NCBI RefSeq assembly: GCF_900187265.1 | Contig: NZ_LT906450.1 | Coordinates: 1,107,444 to 1,171,443, forward strand | DNA from: Rhodococcus rhodochrous | GTDB taxonomy: Bacteria > Actinomycetota > Actinomycetes > Mycobacteriales > Mycobacteriaceae | Length of the DNA: 64,000 nt | Direction: 5' to 3' | Part shown: positions 8,122 to 16,372 of the stretch, piece after piece | Layout: the number at the start of each line of letters is the position of its first letter | Position numbering within the stretch: the stretch's first letter is position 1 | Program-made: the position numbers and the translations under genes | Notes under the pieces: model-generated | Told to the model about the DNA's origin: nothing | Seen by the model: only the letters and a program-made list of their open reading frames with translations | The model's database searches: none

Positions 8122-8409
8122 TCAGCTCGCGGCGGCAGCCGGAGCCGAGGAGGTGCTGCTCGACGACGAGCTGCTGTCGCTGGACGAGGAGCTGCTCGAG
8201 CTCGTCGACGCGGATTCGCTCGCAGTGCTGCCGCTGCGGGAGTCGGTGCGGTAGAAGCCGCTGCCCTTGAACACGATGCCGACCGAGTTGAAGAGCTTGC
8301 GCAGCTTGCCTTCGCACTGCGGGCATTCGGTCAGGGAGTCGTCGCTGAAAGACTGCACGATGTCGAACTTGTTGTCGCAGGCCGTGCAGGCATATGAGTA
8401 GGTGGGCAC
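8122..8409 (-). CDS. FmdB-family zinc-ribbon protein with Ser-rich tail
   Basis: Small zinc-ribbon protein of the FmdB/CxxC_CxxC_SSSS family. From a GTG at 8409, 12 bases after a GGAGG ribosome-binding site, it reads MPTYSYACTACDNKFDIVQS with a second CPQC knuckle, then FNSVGIVFKGSGFYRTD, the family's closing motif. The last third is a low-complexity tail with runs of up to eight serines, ending in Ala/Ser. 95 residues. An in-frame ATG further upstream (8487) is less likely because the family starts at MPTY. The biochemical role is unknown; in mycobacteria it sits beside the folate cyclo-ligase, as here. Confidence 0.88.
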   Translation of the reverse strand: MPTYSYACTACDNKFDIVQSFSDDSLTECPQCEGKLRKLFNSVGIVFKGSGFYRTDSRSGSTASESASTSSSSSSSSDSSSSSSSTSSAPAAAAS

Positions 8410-8492
8410 CGGTGATCCTCCGCCAGTTCGTCGAACCGCAGTTTTCGTAGTACTGCAGTTTTGGCACTCTACCGCCGACAGTGCCAACAGCG

Positions 8493-9095
8493 CTAGGGAG
8501 TGTGTTGTTCCGCACGGTCGTCGCTACCGAGCCGGACCAGCCCTTTCCCGGGTGTCAGCGCCCATCCCATACGGATGTCGTGGGGGTCCTCGGGGAGTTC
8601 GTCGACGAGCTCTTCGTCGCGGACCACCGCGATGATCACGGCCTCGGGTGAGGCGAGGTGCAAGGTGCGGTCGTAGAAGCCGGCGCCGCGACCGAGTCGC
8701 ACGCCCCGCACGTCGACCGCCAGTGCCGGGACGAGCACCGTGTGAGCCTCCGCCACCGCCTCGGGCGGGTAGATCTCACCGCCCGGCTCGCGGAGCCCGA
8801 AATCGGCCGCCATCAGCGTCTTCTCGCCCATGTAGCGGGCCCACGACAGTGGTTCACCGGTGCGTGTCACCGGGACGAGCACGGTTGCTCCGGCCTCGGT
8901 CAGGGCATCGAGGAGTGCGATGGATCCGGGCTCCGAACCCACCGGCACGTATGCGCACACCACCGACCCCGCCGGGGCGAGCGTCGAGGCCACCGTGGCG
9001 AGCGCGGTGTCCTCGATTCTGCGCCTGGCGGCACTCAGCTCACGCCGAGCTGTAAGAATGCGGTCACGCCAGACCGCTTTCGGGGGTGGGGGCAT
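8493..9095 (-). CDS. 5-formyltetrahydrofolate cyclo-ligase
   Basis: ATP-dependent conversion of 5-formyl-THF to 5,10-methenyl-THF, recovering a storage folate for one-carbon metabolism; cytosolic. 200 residues, normal for the family. The N-terminal helix has R/K residues for ATP phosphates (KAVWRDRILTARREL), the substrate-specificity part contains LREPGGEIYPP, and the signature is GRGAGFYDR. The ATG at 9095 lies 61 bp from the divergent galU. The order fmdB/cyclo-ligase/galU is the mycobacterial one. Confidence 0.92.
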   Translation of the reverse strand: MPPPPKAVWRDRILTARRELSAARRRIEDTALATVASTLAPAGSVVCAYVPVGSEPGSIALLDALTEAGATVLVPVTRTGEPLSWARYMGEKTLMAADFGLREPGGEIYPPEAVAEAHTVLVPALAVDVRGVRLGRGAGFYDRTLHLASPEAVIIAVVRDEELVDELPEDPHDIRMGWALTPGKGLVRLGSDDRAEQHTP

Positions 9096-9156
9096 GTCTG
9101 CGCCTTACGATCGCCGAACCACCGTCCTCGGTGGCCGAAGTTTAGGGTGGGAGTCT

Positions 9157-10068
9157 ATGACGAACAGTACGACCGGAGGCACGCGGCATTTCAAGACCGC
9201 GGTTGTCCCCGCAGCAGGTATGGGGACGCGGTTCCTTCCCGCGACCAAGACGGTCCCGAAGGAACTCCTTCCGGTGGTCGATACGCCCGGCATCGAGCTC
9301 GTGGCGGGTGAAGCCGCGGAGTCGGGCGCCGAACGCCTTCTCATCGTGACGGCGCCGGGCAAGGACGGCGTGGTCGCGCACTTCGTCGAGGACCTCGTCC
9401 TCGAGTCCAAGCTCGAGGAGAAGGGCAAGTACGAGCTCCTCGCCAAGGTCCGCAAGGCCCAGGGGCTGCTCGAGGTCGAGTCCGTGGTCCAGGAGAAGCC
9501 GCTCGGCCTCGGTCACGCCGTGGCGTGCGCCGAGGAGGCGCTCGATCCCGACGAGGACGCGATCGCCGTGCTGCTGCCCGACGACCTCGTGCTGCCCGTC
9601 GGCGTGCTCGAGACGATGCAGCGCGTCCGCGCCAAGCGCGGCGGTTCCGTGCTGTGCGCGATCGACGTGCCCAAGGAACAGGTCAGCGCGTACGGCGTCT
9701 TCGACGTCGAGGTCGTCCCGGACGCCGTCAACCCCGACGTGCTCAAGGTTCTCGGGATGGTCGAGAAGCCGGCCGTGGAGGACGCACCGTCGACCTTCGC
9801 TGCCGCCGGCCGCTATCTGCTCGACCGGGCGATCTTCGACGCACTGCGTCGCATCGAGCCCGGAGCCGGGGGAGAGCTGCAGCTCACCGACGCCATCGCC
9901 CTGCTCATCTCCGAGGGCCACCCCGTCCACGTGGTGGTGCACCGCGGAACCCGACACGACCTCGGAAATCCCGGAGGCTATCTGCGCGCTGCGGTTGACT
10001 CGGCGCTGAACACCGAAGAGTACGGGCCCTCGCTGCGCGAGTGGCTCATCGAGCGCCTGAAGCGCTGA
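9157..10068 (+). CDS. galU: UTP-glucose-1-phosphate uridylyltransferase GalU
   Basis: Makes UDP-glucose from UTP and glucose-1-phosphate for glycogen, trehalose and cell-wall glycans. 303 residues, with the nucleotide-binding motif GMGTRFLPATK near the N-terminus, the following KELLPVVD, VVQEKPLGLGHAVACA, LPDDLVLP and the substrate lysine region MVEKP. The chosen ATG follows GGTGGGAG; TAGGGT lies eight bases further upstream, so the leader is very short or absent. It starts the plus-strand series galU-glp-rimJ-glpR. Confidence 0.94.
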   Translation: MTNSTTGGTRHFKTAVVPAAGMGTRFLPATKTVPKELLPVVDTPGIELVAGEAAESGAERLLIVTAPGKDGVVAHFVEDLVLESKLEEKGKYELLAKVRKAQGLLEVESVVQEKPLGLGHAVACAEEALDPDEDAIAVLLPDDLVLPVGVLETMQRVRAKRGGSVLCAIDVPKEQVSAYGVFDVEVVPDAVNPDVLKVLGMVEKPAVEDAPSTFAAAGRYLLDRAIFDALRRIEPGAGGELQLTDAIALLISEGHPVHVVVHRGTRHDLGNPGGYLRAAVDSALNTEEYGPSLREWLIERLKR

Positions 10069-10099
10069 CTGCAGGACGGGCTGGAGGACGAGAAGCGGT

Positions 10100-11353
10100 A
10101 TGCGGTCGGTTGAGGATCAGCAGGCCAGGGTCACGGCGGCGGCAGTCGCACCCCGGCCGGTCCGGGTGGCCATTTCCGAGGCGCAGGGTCTGCTGTGCGC
10201 GGAGGAAGTGGTCACCGAGCGACCCCTACCCGGATTCGACCAGGCGGCGATCGACGGATACGCCGTGCGCAGCGTCGACCTCCAGGCCCCGGCCGACACC
10301 GACGGTGGGTCCGCACCCGCCGAGGTGACGCTGCCGGTCGTGGGCGAGGTGCGTGCCGGTTCGCGTCAGCCGATCCGTCTCCAGCCCCGTCAGGCGGTGC
10401 GCGTCGACACCGGTGCGCCGCTGCCGACGCTCGCCGACGCGGTGCTGCCGCTCGACAACACCGACGGCGGTGCGGCGCGCATCAAGGTGCTCGAACCGGT
10501 GCGGTCCGGCGACTACGTGCGCCGCACCGGCGACGACGTCCAGCCCGGCGACATCGCGGTGCGGGCCGGGACGATCATCGGGGCCGCCCAGGTGGGTCTG
10601 CTCGCCGCGGTCGGCCGCGACAAGGTGCTCGTCCATCCGCGCCCGCGACTGTCGGTCATCTCCGTCGGTGGCGAACTCGTCGACGTCGATCGAACCCCGG
10701 GACCGGGACAGGTCTACGACGTCAACTCCTACGCGCTGGCTGCGGCCGCGCGTGATGCCGGAGCCGACGTCAACCGGGTCGGGATCGCCAGTACCGACCC
10801 GAAGCGGCTGCGCGAGGTCGTCGAGGGTCAGCTGATCCGCGCCGAGATCGTCGTGATCGCCGGTGCCGTGGGCGGCGGTGCGCTCGAGGAGGTTCGCGAG
10901 GCGCTGTCCGATCTCGGCGAGCTGGGCGTCGAGCGGATCGCGATGCATCCGGGCTCGGTTCAGGGCTTCGGGCGTCTCGGCCGCGACGAGGTGCCGACCT
11001 TCCTGCTGCCCGCCAACCCAGTGAGCGCGCTCGTCGTGTTCGAGGTGATGGTCCGGCCGTTGATCCGCATCGCGCTCGGCCGGCGCCAGCCGATGCGCCG
11101 CGTCGTCTCGGCACGCACGGTCGCCCCCATCACCTCGATCCCCGGTCGCAAGGGTTTCCTGCGCGGCCAGCTCATGCGCGACGAGACGACGGGCGACTAT
11201 CTCGTGCAGGCGCTCGGCGGCGCCGCAGGCTCGTCGTCGCACCTGCTCGCGACCCTCGCCGAGGCGAACTGTCTCGTCATCGTCGACCCCGAGGTCTCCG
11301 AGATCCGCACGGGAGATCCGGTGGACGTGGCGTTCCTCGGGCAGCGTGGTTGA
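10100..11353 (+). CDS. glp: gephyrin-like molybdotransferase Glp (MoeA family)
   Basis: MoeA/gephyrin fold protein, 417 residues, with the MoeA signature PLPGFDQAAIDGYAVRS, domain III SVGGELVD and GGALEEVREAL, and C-terminal domain IV. MoeA enzymes insert molybdenum into adenylated molybdopterin. In Corynebacterium the protein encoded at this locus (Glp) instead joins the divisome through its membrane receptor GlpR, which is encoded two genes downstream here. The division role is therefore likely by context and the enzymatic role possible. GGAGGACGAG lies before the ATG. Its stop overlaps the next start (TGATG). Confidence 0.9.
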   Translation: MRSVEDQQARVTAAAVAPRPVRVAISEAQGLLCAEEVVTERPLPGFDQAAIDGYAVRSVDLQAPADTDGGSAPAEVTLPVVGEVRAGSRQPIRLQPRQAVRVDTGAPLPTLADAVLPLDNTDGGAARIKVLEPVRSGDYVRRTGDDVQPGDIAVRAGTIIGAAQVGLLAAVGRDKVLVHPRPRLSVISVGGELVDVDRTPGPGQVYDVNSYALAAAARDAGADVNRVGIASTDPKRLREVVEGQLIRAEIVVIAGAVGGGALEEVREALSDLGELGVERIAMHPGSVQGFGRLGRDEVPTFLLPANPVSALVVFEVMVRPLIRIALGRRQPMRRVVSARTVAPITSIPGRKGFLRGQLMRDETTGDYLVQALGGAAGSSSHLLATLAEANCLVIVDPEVSEIRTGDPVDVAFLGQRG

Positions 11354-11988
11354 TGTCCCGTCATCCCGGCTGGCCGGCCGAGCTCGGGCCGCTGCGGGTG
11401 GCCGGGGGCGTGGTGACCGTCCGATCGATCCGACTCCGCGACGCCGCGGCGTGGAGCCGCCTGCGTCTGCGTGATCGCGCGCATCTCGAGCCGTGGGAGC
11501 CGACCGGTGAGGCGCCGTGGGACATGCGGCACCACATCTCGGTGTGGCCGGGGCTCTACCGCAGTCTGCGGTCGGAGGCCCACAAAGGCCTGATGCTGCC
11601 GATGGCCATCGAGTTGGACGGCAGGTTCTGCGGTCAGCTGACGGTTGGCAACATCGTGCGCGGAGCGCTGCGCTCGGCCTGGATCGGCTACTGGGTGGAG
11701 AAGGAGGTCAACGGCCTCGGTGTCGCGACCGCCGCCGTCGCCCTCGGGCTCGACCACTGCTTCGGCCCGGTCGGGCTGCACCGTGTCGAGGCCACCGTGC
11801 GGCCCGAGAACGAGCCCAGTCGCGCGGTGCTGCGCAACGTCGGCTTCCGCGAGGAAGGTCTGTTGAAGCGCTATCTCGACGTCCAGGGCCGATTCCGCGA
11901 CCATCTGCTGGTCGCGATGACGGTCGAGGAGGTGCCGGGCTCGGTCTCGGATCGCCTCGTCCGTGCCGGTCGCGCGACCTGGTCCTGA
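11353..11988 (+). CDS. GNAT-family N-acetyltransferase (RimJ-like)
   Basis: 211 residues with the RimJ/RimL-type GNAT fold: RSIRLRDAAAWSRLRLRDR at the N-terminus, beta4/beta5 around GYWVEKEVNGLGVATAAV (acetyl-CoA pyrophosphate loop) and RVEATVRPENEPSRAVLRN. RimJ acetylates the N-terminus of ribosomal protein S5 in E. coli; in actinobacteria the substrate is unknown. The ATG at 11353 shares bases with the glp stop, so translation is coupled. The insertion between glp and glpR is conserved in mycobacteria. Confidence 0.9.
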   Translation: MSRHPGWPAELGPLRVAGGVVTVRSIRLRDAAAWSRLRLRDRAHLEPWEPTGEAPWDMRHHISVWPGLYRSLRSEAHKGLMLPMAIELDGRFCGQLTVGNIVRGALRSAWIGYWVEKEVNGLGVATAAVALGLDHCFGPVGLHRVEATVRPENEPSRAVLRNVGFREEGLLKRYLDVQGRFRDHLLVAMTVEEVPGSVSDRLVRAGRATWS

Positions 11989-12022
11989 CCACTTCCCGTC
12001 TCGAGTCGGGTTCGTCCGTTAT

Positions 12023-12052
12023 GTAACGCAGGTTACTCGCAACTCGAGTAAC
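12023..12052. promoter_or_regulatory. palindromic GTAAC cluster upstream of glpR
   Basis: GTAAC-N4-GTTACTCG-N5-CGAGTAAC: three GTAAC/GTTAC half-sites in 30 bp, including a perfect 8-5-8 palindrome at 12032-12052. It lies in the 256-bp gap between the rimJ-like gene and glpR. GTAAC half-sites are also a feature of actinobacterial MtrA sites, but the assignment is only a suggestion. Confidence 0.4.
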
Positions 12053-12244
12053 AATCCCCAGCGCGTGTGGGATCCCTGTGATTAGAGTGAAGAGAGTGTC
12101 AGTTGGTTTCGCGTGACTCGAGTGACGTCTGTTGTCGATTGAGTCGGCGTTTCTGTACAGGTAAACGCGGTGATGCCGTTAGCCTCATGTAGGTCGGTGG
12201 CGTCGACGGGCTGGTAGGGCGACGACTGGAGGGAGGACCACCGG

Positions 12245-13063
12245 ATGCCGAACTCGCTTCTGTGGATCGGGCTCGTTGCCGTGTGGTTGTTCGTTCTGGT
12301 GCCCATGCTGGTCACGAAGCGTCCTCGAATCCGGCAGACGACCGACGCCGCGCTCGCAACTCGAGTTCTGCACCGCGGAGACGACGAGCCGATCGCCCCT
12401 CGAGGGCCGGCCGCCGGGCACCGCAGCGATCCTCATTGGCGTCCGAGTCGTGACCGCACGCACCGCACACCCGCGGAGGACCGCATGAACACTGAACTCG
12501 ACGACAGGCCGGAGATCGATTCCGACGAGGCCGACGTCCACGACGAAGCAGCACCCGACCGTGAGCCCGTGCGCGCACACGCACCGCAACGCCGGGGCCG
12601 CGGCGGATTCGACCCGCACGCCGATGCGGTCGCCAGCGCCGCACGATACGAATTCCGGCAGCGGGCCGTCCTCGGCCTGCTGATCGCCGCGATCATGACC
12701 TCGGCGCTCGCCCTGATCGTCTCGTCGGTCATGTGGTGGCTCGCCGGTCTCGCGGCCGTGGCCCTCGTCGCCTATCTGTTCTACCTGCGGCGCCAGGTGC
12801 ATCTCGAGCAGGAGATCCGGCGGCGTCGCCTCGCACGACTGCAACGGTCCCGCGCGGGGGCCCGCGGCGGCCACGACGACGTTCCGCAGCGACTGCGTCG
12901 CCCGGGGGCCGTGGTCCTCGAGGTCGACGACGAGGATCCGGAGTTCGAACATCTCGATCGTTACGAGGACGACTACGGCATCGACCACGGCTACGATGTC
13001 CGGGCGAGCGGCGGCGACGACGAGTCCGGCGACTACGTCGTTCCCCGCGCAGTGGGGGAATGA
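12245..13063 (+). CDS. glpR: divisome membrane protein GlpR/SepX
   Basis: 272 residues with an N-terminal membrane segment (PNSLLWIGLVAVWLFVLVPM), a long charged cytosolic linker, a membrane hairpin (about 135-180, AVLGLLIAAIMTSALAL and AGLAAVALVAYLFYL) and an acidic C-terminal tail. This is the architecture of actinobacterial SepX and corynebacterial GlpR, the membrane receptor that brings Glp to FtsZ and Wag31 at the septum and poles. It has a strong ribosome-binding site (GGAGGGAGGACC). A palindromic GTAAC cluster lies upstream at 12023-12052. Confidence 0.87.
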   Translation: MPNSLLWIGLVAVWLFVLVPMLVTKRPRIRQTTDAALATRVLHRGDDEPIAPRGPAAGHRSDPHWRPSRDRTHRTPAEDRMNTELDDRPEIDSDEADVHDEAAPDREPVRAHAPQRRGRGGFDPHADAVASAARYEFRQRAVLGLLIAAIMTSALALIVSSVMWWLAGLAAVALVAYLFYLRRQVHLEQEIRRRRLARLQRSRAGARGGHDDVPQRLRRPGAVVLEVDDEDPEFEHLDRYEDDYGIDHGYDVRASGGDDESGDYVVPRAVGE

Positions 13064-13170
13064 TCGTCCGACGATGCTTCCGGCGGGGCCCGCACCGAAT
13101 CGGTGCGGGCCCCGGCCCGTCTGCGGAGCAGGTCGCGAAATCGCCTGTCACCTGCGCCGACACTCCGATT

Positions 13171-13223
13171 TCGTGATGGACGGGGTGGTTTGCTAGAGTT
13201 TGCGAGTCGGTTCCCTCGGAACC
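13171..13223 (+). promoter_or_regulatory. tRNA-Ala promoter and 5' leader hairpin
   Basis: TCGTGA, 17-bp spacer, TAGAGT (13194-13199). The short leader contains the hairpin GGTTCC-CTC-GGAACC (13209-13223) directly before the mature tRNA 5' end. Confidence 0.45.
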
Positions 13224-13226
13224 TAC

Positions 13227-13299
13227 GGGGCTGTGGCGCAGTTGGTAGCGCGCTTCGTTCGCATCGAAGAGGTCAGGGGTTCGATTCCCCTCAGCTCCA
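13227..13299 (+). tRNA. tRNA-Ala (anticodon CGC)
   Basis: 73-nt cloverleaf: acceptor GGGGCTG/CAGCTCC with the G3-U70 wobble that marks alanine tRNAs, D-stem GCGC/GCGC, anticodon stem CTTCG/CGAAG with loop TTCGCAT (anticodon CGC, reads GCG), TPsiC arm around GGTTCGATTCC, discriminator A. CCA is not encoded. Confidence 0.95.
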
Positions 13300-13304
13300 C
13301 CCCC

Positions 13305-13331
13305 GAAAGCCCCGCCCTCGGCGGGGCTTTC
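13305..13331 (+). terminator. terminator after tRNA-Ala
   Basis: Perfect 12-bp stem GAAAGCCCCGCC with 3-nt loop, starting six bases after the tRNA. Only a short T-run follows. Confidence 0.7.
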
Positions 13332-13388
13332 GTCGTATGCGGGGTCATTCGCTGGCGGGTCCACGCCGAACCCGGCAGACTGTGTGGC

Positions 13389-13544
13389 ATGGACCACAGG
13401 ATGAGTGACGACGAGTTGCGTCGGGCGATCCGGGTACTGCGCGAGCGCGCCGATCTCGCGCGCAGCGAGAATCGCCACGACGATGTCGAGATGATCGAGC
13501 GCACGATTCGGCAATACCAGGAGGAGATGGCACAGCGGCTCTGA
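13389..13544 (+). CDS. small charged hypothetical protein
   Basis: 51 residues if started at the ATG at 13389 (47 from the ATG at 13401): MDHRMSDDELRRAIRVLRER and an amphipathic, strongly charged helical remainder ending in QYQEEMAQRL. It is probably two helices, perhaps a coiled coil or helical hairpin. There is no good Shine-Dalgarno for either start. Codon third positions are GC-rich as in real genes here. It is short and without a known domain, so confidence is moderate. Confidence 0.5.
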   Translation: MDHRMSDDELRRAIRVLRERADLARSENRHDDVEMIERTIRQYQEEMAQRL

Positions 13545-13580
13545 GTTCCGTCCCCGGAGTGGAACACGAACACTCCGGCC

Positions 13581-13617
13581 CACAAGTCGCTTCGCGCAGA
13601 CACACAAGTCGCTTCGC
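13581..13617. repeat. 15-bp direct repeat
   Basis: CACAAGTCGCTTCGC occurs at 13581-13595 and 13603-13617 (22-bp offset) in the gap before the SDR gene. It is followed by an 11-bp inverted repeat, CGCTCCGGCGC (13615-13625) and its complement (13644-13654), which could form a terminator-like hairpin for the small gene upstream. Confidence 0.6.
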
Positions 13618-13686
13618 TCCGGCGCATCCGGTTCGTCCGTGGCGCGCCGGAGCGTCGTGTCGTCACGGCGACGTTAGGGTGTCGCC

Positions 13687-14535
13687 ATGGCGATCACCGA
13701 CCTGCGCGGAACCAAATTCCTTGTGACCGGCGCGGCCAGCGGAATCGGCCGCGCCCTGGCCCATGCCGCTTCCGAACGCGGGGCCCGGCTGGTGCTCACC
13801 GACCTGCAGGAGGAGGCCCTCGACGAGGTCGTCCGCAGCGTTCGTGAACGCGGCGGCACCGTCCTGCACTCGGCCGCCCTCGACATCTCCGACTACGAGG
13901 CCGTCACAGCCTTCGCCCGCGACGTGCACGAGGCGTGCGGGTCGCTCGACATCGTCGCCAACGTCGCCGGAGTATCGGTGTGGGGCACCGTCGACCGGCT
14001 GAAGCACGAGCACTGGAAGCTCATGGTGGACGTCAACCTCATGGGGCCCATCCACGTCATCGAGAACTTCGTACCGGCGATGATCGAGGCCGGTCGCGGC
14101 GGGCACATCGTCAACGTCTCCTCTGCCGCCGGGCTGCTCGCCCTGCCGTGGCATGCCGCCTACAGCGCAAGCAAGTTCGGTCTGCGCGGGGTATCGGAGG
14201 TGCTGCGGTTCGACCTCAAGCGCGACGGCATCGGTGTCTCGCTCGTCGTCCCGGGGGCCGTGCGCACACCGCTCGTCGACACCGTGCAGATCGTCGGCGT
14301 CGACCGCGACCGCCCCGAGGTCCGCAAGCTCACCCAACGGTTCGTCCGGCACGCCGCGACGCCCGAGAAGGTGGCCGAGCGCATCGTCGCCGGCATCCTG
14401 AAGAACCGCTTCATGGTCTACACGTCGTTCGACACCAGGTTCGGTTACTGGTGGGCGCGTAAGTTCGCACCGCCCTACAACCTGGTCATGCAGGCCGCCA
14501 ACGACTACTTCCGTCGCGTCGTCGGCACCAAGTGA
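13687..14535 (+). CDS. short-chain dehydrogenase/reductase
   Basis: Classical SDR, 282 residues: NAD(P)-binding TGAASGIGR near residue 14, the NVAGV motif, catalytic Ser in NVSSAAG and Tyr159/Lys163 in YSASK. D at the end of beta2 (LVLTDLQ) favours NAD(H). The C-terminal extension (FGYWWARKFAPPYNLVMQAA) is hydrophobic and could touch the membrane, as in related mycobacterial SDRs. Substrate unknown. TAGGGT (13675-13680) six bases before the ATG and no Shine-Dalgarno point to a leaderless mRNA. A hairpin follows the gene. Confidence 0.9.
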   Translation: MAITDLRGTKFLVTGAASGIGRALAHAASERGARLVLTDLQEEALDEVVRSVRERGGTVLHSAALDISDYEAVTAFARDVHEACGSLDIVANVAGVSVWGTVDRLKHEHWKLMVDVNLMGPIHVIENFVPAMIEAGRGGHIVNVSSAAGLLALPWHAAYSASKFGLRGVSEVLRFDLKRDGIGVSLVVPGAVRTPLVDTVQIVGVDRDRPEVRKLTQRFVRHAATPEKVAERIVAGILKNRFMVYTSFDTRFGYWWARKFAPPYNLVMQAANDYFRRVVGTK

Positions 14536-14540
14536 TCTCG

Positions 14541-14575
14541 GTGGATCCGACCCCGCTGAGCGGGGCCGGATCCAC
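14541..14575. terminator. convergent terminator hairpin
   Basis: 15-bp stem GTGGATCCGACCCCG with one mismatch and loop CTGAG, between the convergent SDR and nitrobindin genes. Confidence 0.6.
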
Positions 14576-14580
14576 TGAAC

Positions 14581-15048
14581 TCACTCCGACGCGCGGTGCA
14601 GCTCGGCGTGCAGGTGGTGCGTCAGCGGGGTGTCGGCGTGGGCCATCCAGAAGTCGTAGACCAGCGTGTCGCCGTCGACCTCGAAGCGCCGCCGGACCTC
14701 GTGTACGGGTTTGGCCTCGGGCGAGCGCTCCAGGGTGAGGGTGGTGAAGTCCAGCACGCCGCCGGCCGGCCTGGCCCGCTGGATCTCGACGAACCCGGTG
14801 GGCTGCGAGACGAGCAGTTCGACGTCGTCGCCGCTGCGGCGCAGGTAGCCGTTCTCCGTGTGCAGCGGGCGTCCCTCGGTCCGGTGCCGCGTACGGCTGA
14901 CGTACATCAGGAACGGCTTGCCGGGGATGGTGGCGAACTCGATCGTCTCGTCGTACGCGAAGTCGTCGATGGTGGGGTAGTGGCCGTCGCCACCTCCGGT
15001 CCAGCGCCCGGCGAACGGTGCCAGGCACCCGAGCGGGTCGTCGGCCAT
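14581..15048 (-). CDS. nitrobindin-family heme protein (peroxynitrite isomerase)
   Basis: 155-residue lipocalin/FABP-like beta-barrel. Characteristic text is FAGRWTGGGDGHYPTIDDF near the N-terminus (family GxWxGxGxGxYPT), GKPFLMYVSRTRH, PLHTENGYLR, and a C-terminal HLHAELH supplying the heme-ligating histidine. Mycobacterial and plant nitrobindins bind ferric heme and isomerise peroxynitrite to nitrate. The ATG at 15048 is preceded by a GGGAG ribosome-binding site. It is divergent from arcA. Confidence 0.87.
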   Translation of the reverse strand: MADDPLGCLAPFAGRWTGGGDGHYPTIDDFAYDETIEFATIPGKPFLMYVSRTRHRTEGRPLHTENGYLRRSGDDVELLVSQPTGFVEIQRARPAGGVLDFTTLTLERSPEAKPVHEVRRRFEVDGDTLVYDFWMAHADTPLTHHLHAELHRASE

Positions 15049-15153
15049 GAAATCTCCCTCGTGTTCTCGGATCGGTGTGTTCTTCGCAATCGTTGTCGCC
15101 GTACTCGACGCGCCTGACCCGGCTGCCGCCGTCCTGCGCGATACCGTGAGCAT

Positions 15154-16365
15154 ATGAGTCATCGCTGGGGTGTCGAGTCCGAAGTCGGTGAACTCCGCGC
15201 CGTGATGCTGCACCGGCCCGGTGCCGAACTCGAACGCCTCACGCCCCGCAACAACGACCAGCTGCTCTTCGACGCCCTGCCGTGGGTGGCGCGCGCCCAG
15301 GAGGAGCACGACGCCTTCGCCGACCTGCTGCGCAGCCGCGGGGTCGAGGTGTTCCTGCTGGCGGACCTGCTCACCGAGACACTCGAGGCCAGCGGCGCCG
15401 CGCGGGTGCAGAGCGTGTCGTCGGCCGTCGACGCACAGCGTCTCGGTTATGCGCTCGCGGAGGAGCTGACGGGCCATCTGCGTGCCCTGCCCGCTGCCGA
15501 GCTCGCCCGGATCCTCATCGCGGGCATGACCTTCGACGAGCTGCCCGCGGTGGGCAGCGGCGCGGCCCCGTCCCTCGTGCGGCTGATGCACCACGGTTCC
15601 GATTTCGCGATCGCCCCGCTGCCGAACCTGCTCTTCACGCGCGATTCGTCGTTCTGGATCGGGTCACGCGTCGCGATCCCCAATCTGGCCTTGCCCGCAC
15701 GCCGTCGCGAGACCAGCCTCACCGACCTCATCTACGCCTTCCATCCGCAGTTCCTCCACGTGCGCCGCGCGTACGAATCGCACACCGCGCCCGTCGAGGG
15801 CGGCGACGTGTTGCTGCTCGCGCCCGGCGTCGTCGCCGTGGGGGTGGGGGAGAGGACCAGTCCGGCCGGTGCGGAAGCGTTGGCGCGCAGCGCCTTCGAC
15901 GACGGGCTCGCGCACACCGTGCTGGCGGTGCCGATCGAGCAGCGACGGGCGTCGATGCACCTCGACACCGTGTGCACGATGGTCGACGTCGACGCGGTGG
16001 TGATGTACCCGGCGATCCGGGACAGCCTCCAGGCGTTCGCCATCCACCGCGAGAACGGCGCGGTGCAGATCTCGGGGCCGCGCCCCTTCCTCGAGGCCGC
16101 CGCCGATGCGATGGGGATCGAGAAACTGCGCGTCATCGACACCGGTCTGGATTCCGTTGTCGCCGAGCGTGAGCAGTGGGACGACGGGAACAACACGCTG
16201 GCCGTGGCGCCCGGCGTCGTCGTCGCCTACGAACGCAATGTCGAGACGAACACCCGCCTCGAGGATTCGGGGATCGAGGTGCTGCGGATCGCCGGGTCGG
16301 AACTCGGTTCCGGCCGCGGCGGTCCGCGATGCATGTCGTGCCCGCTCTCGCGGGCGATCCTGTAA
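15154..16365 (+). CDS. arcA: arginine deiminase
   Basis: Converts L-arginine to citrulline and ammonia, first step of the arginine deiminase pathway. 403 residues with [16 protein letters not shown]-type N-terminus, [10 protein letters not shown] (substrate Asp), [20 protein letters not shown] (catalytic His) and nucleophile C393 in [10 protein letters not shown]. No carbamoyltransferase or carbamate kinase gene lies nearby, so it stands alone as in M. tuberculosis (Rv1001). It may serve acid/ammonia or arginine turnover. TACCGT (15142-15147) six bases before the ATG suggests a leaderless transcript. Confidence 0.95.
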   Translation: MSHRWGVESEVGELRAVMLHRPGAELERLTPRNNDQLLFDALPWVARAQEEHDAFADLLRSRGVEVFLLADLLTETLEASGAARVQSVSSAVDAQRLGYALAEELTGHLRALPAAELARILIAGMTFDELPAVGSGAAPSLVRLMHHGSDFAIAPLPNLLFTRDSSFWIGSRVAIPNLALPARRRETSLTDLIYAFHPQFLHVRRAYESHTAPVEGGDVLLLAPGVVAVGVGERTSPAGAEALARSAFDDGLAHTVLAVPIEQRRASMHLDTVCTMVDVDAVVMYPAIRDSLQAFAIHRENGAVQISGPRPFLEAAADAMGIEKLRVIDTGLDSVVAEREQWDDGNNTLAVAPGVVVAYERNVETNTRLEDSGIEVLRIAGSELGSGRGGPRCMSCPLSRAIL

Positions 16366-16372
16366 CTCCTCG

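Noticed and set aside
13581-13617. CRISPR-like look of two repeats separated by a short spacer.
   Set aside because: Only two 15-bp copies with a 7-bp gap; no array and no cas genes in the window.
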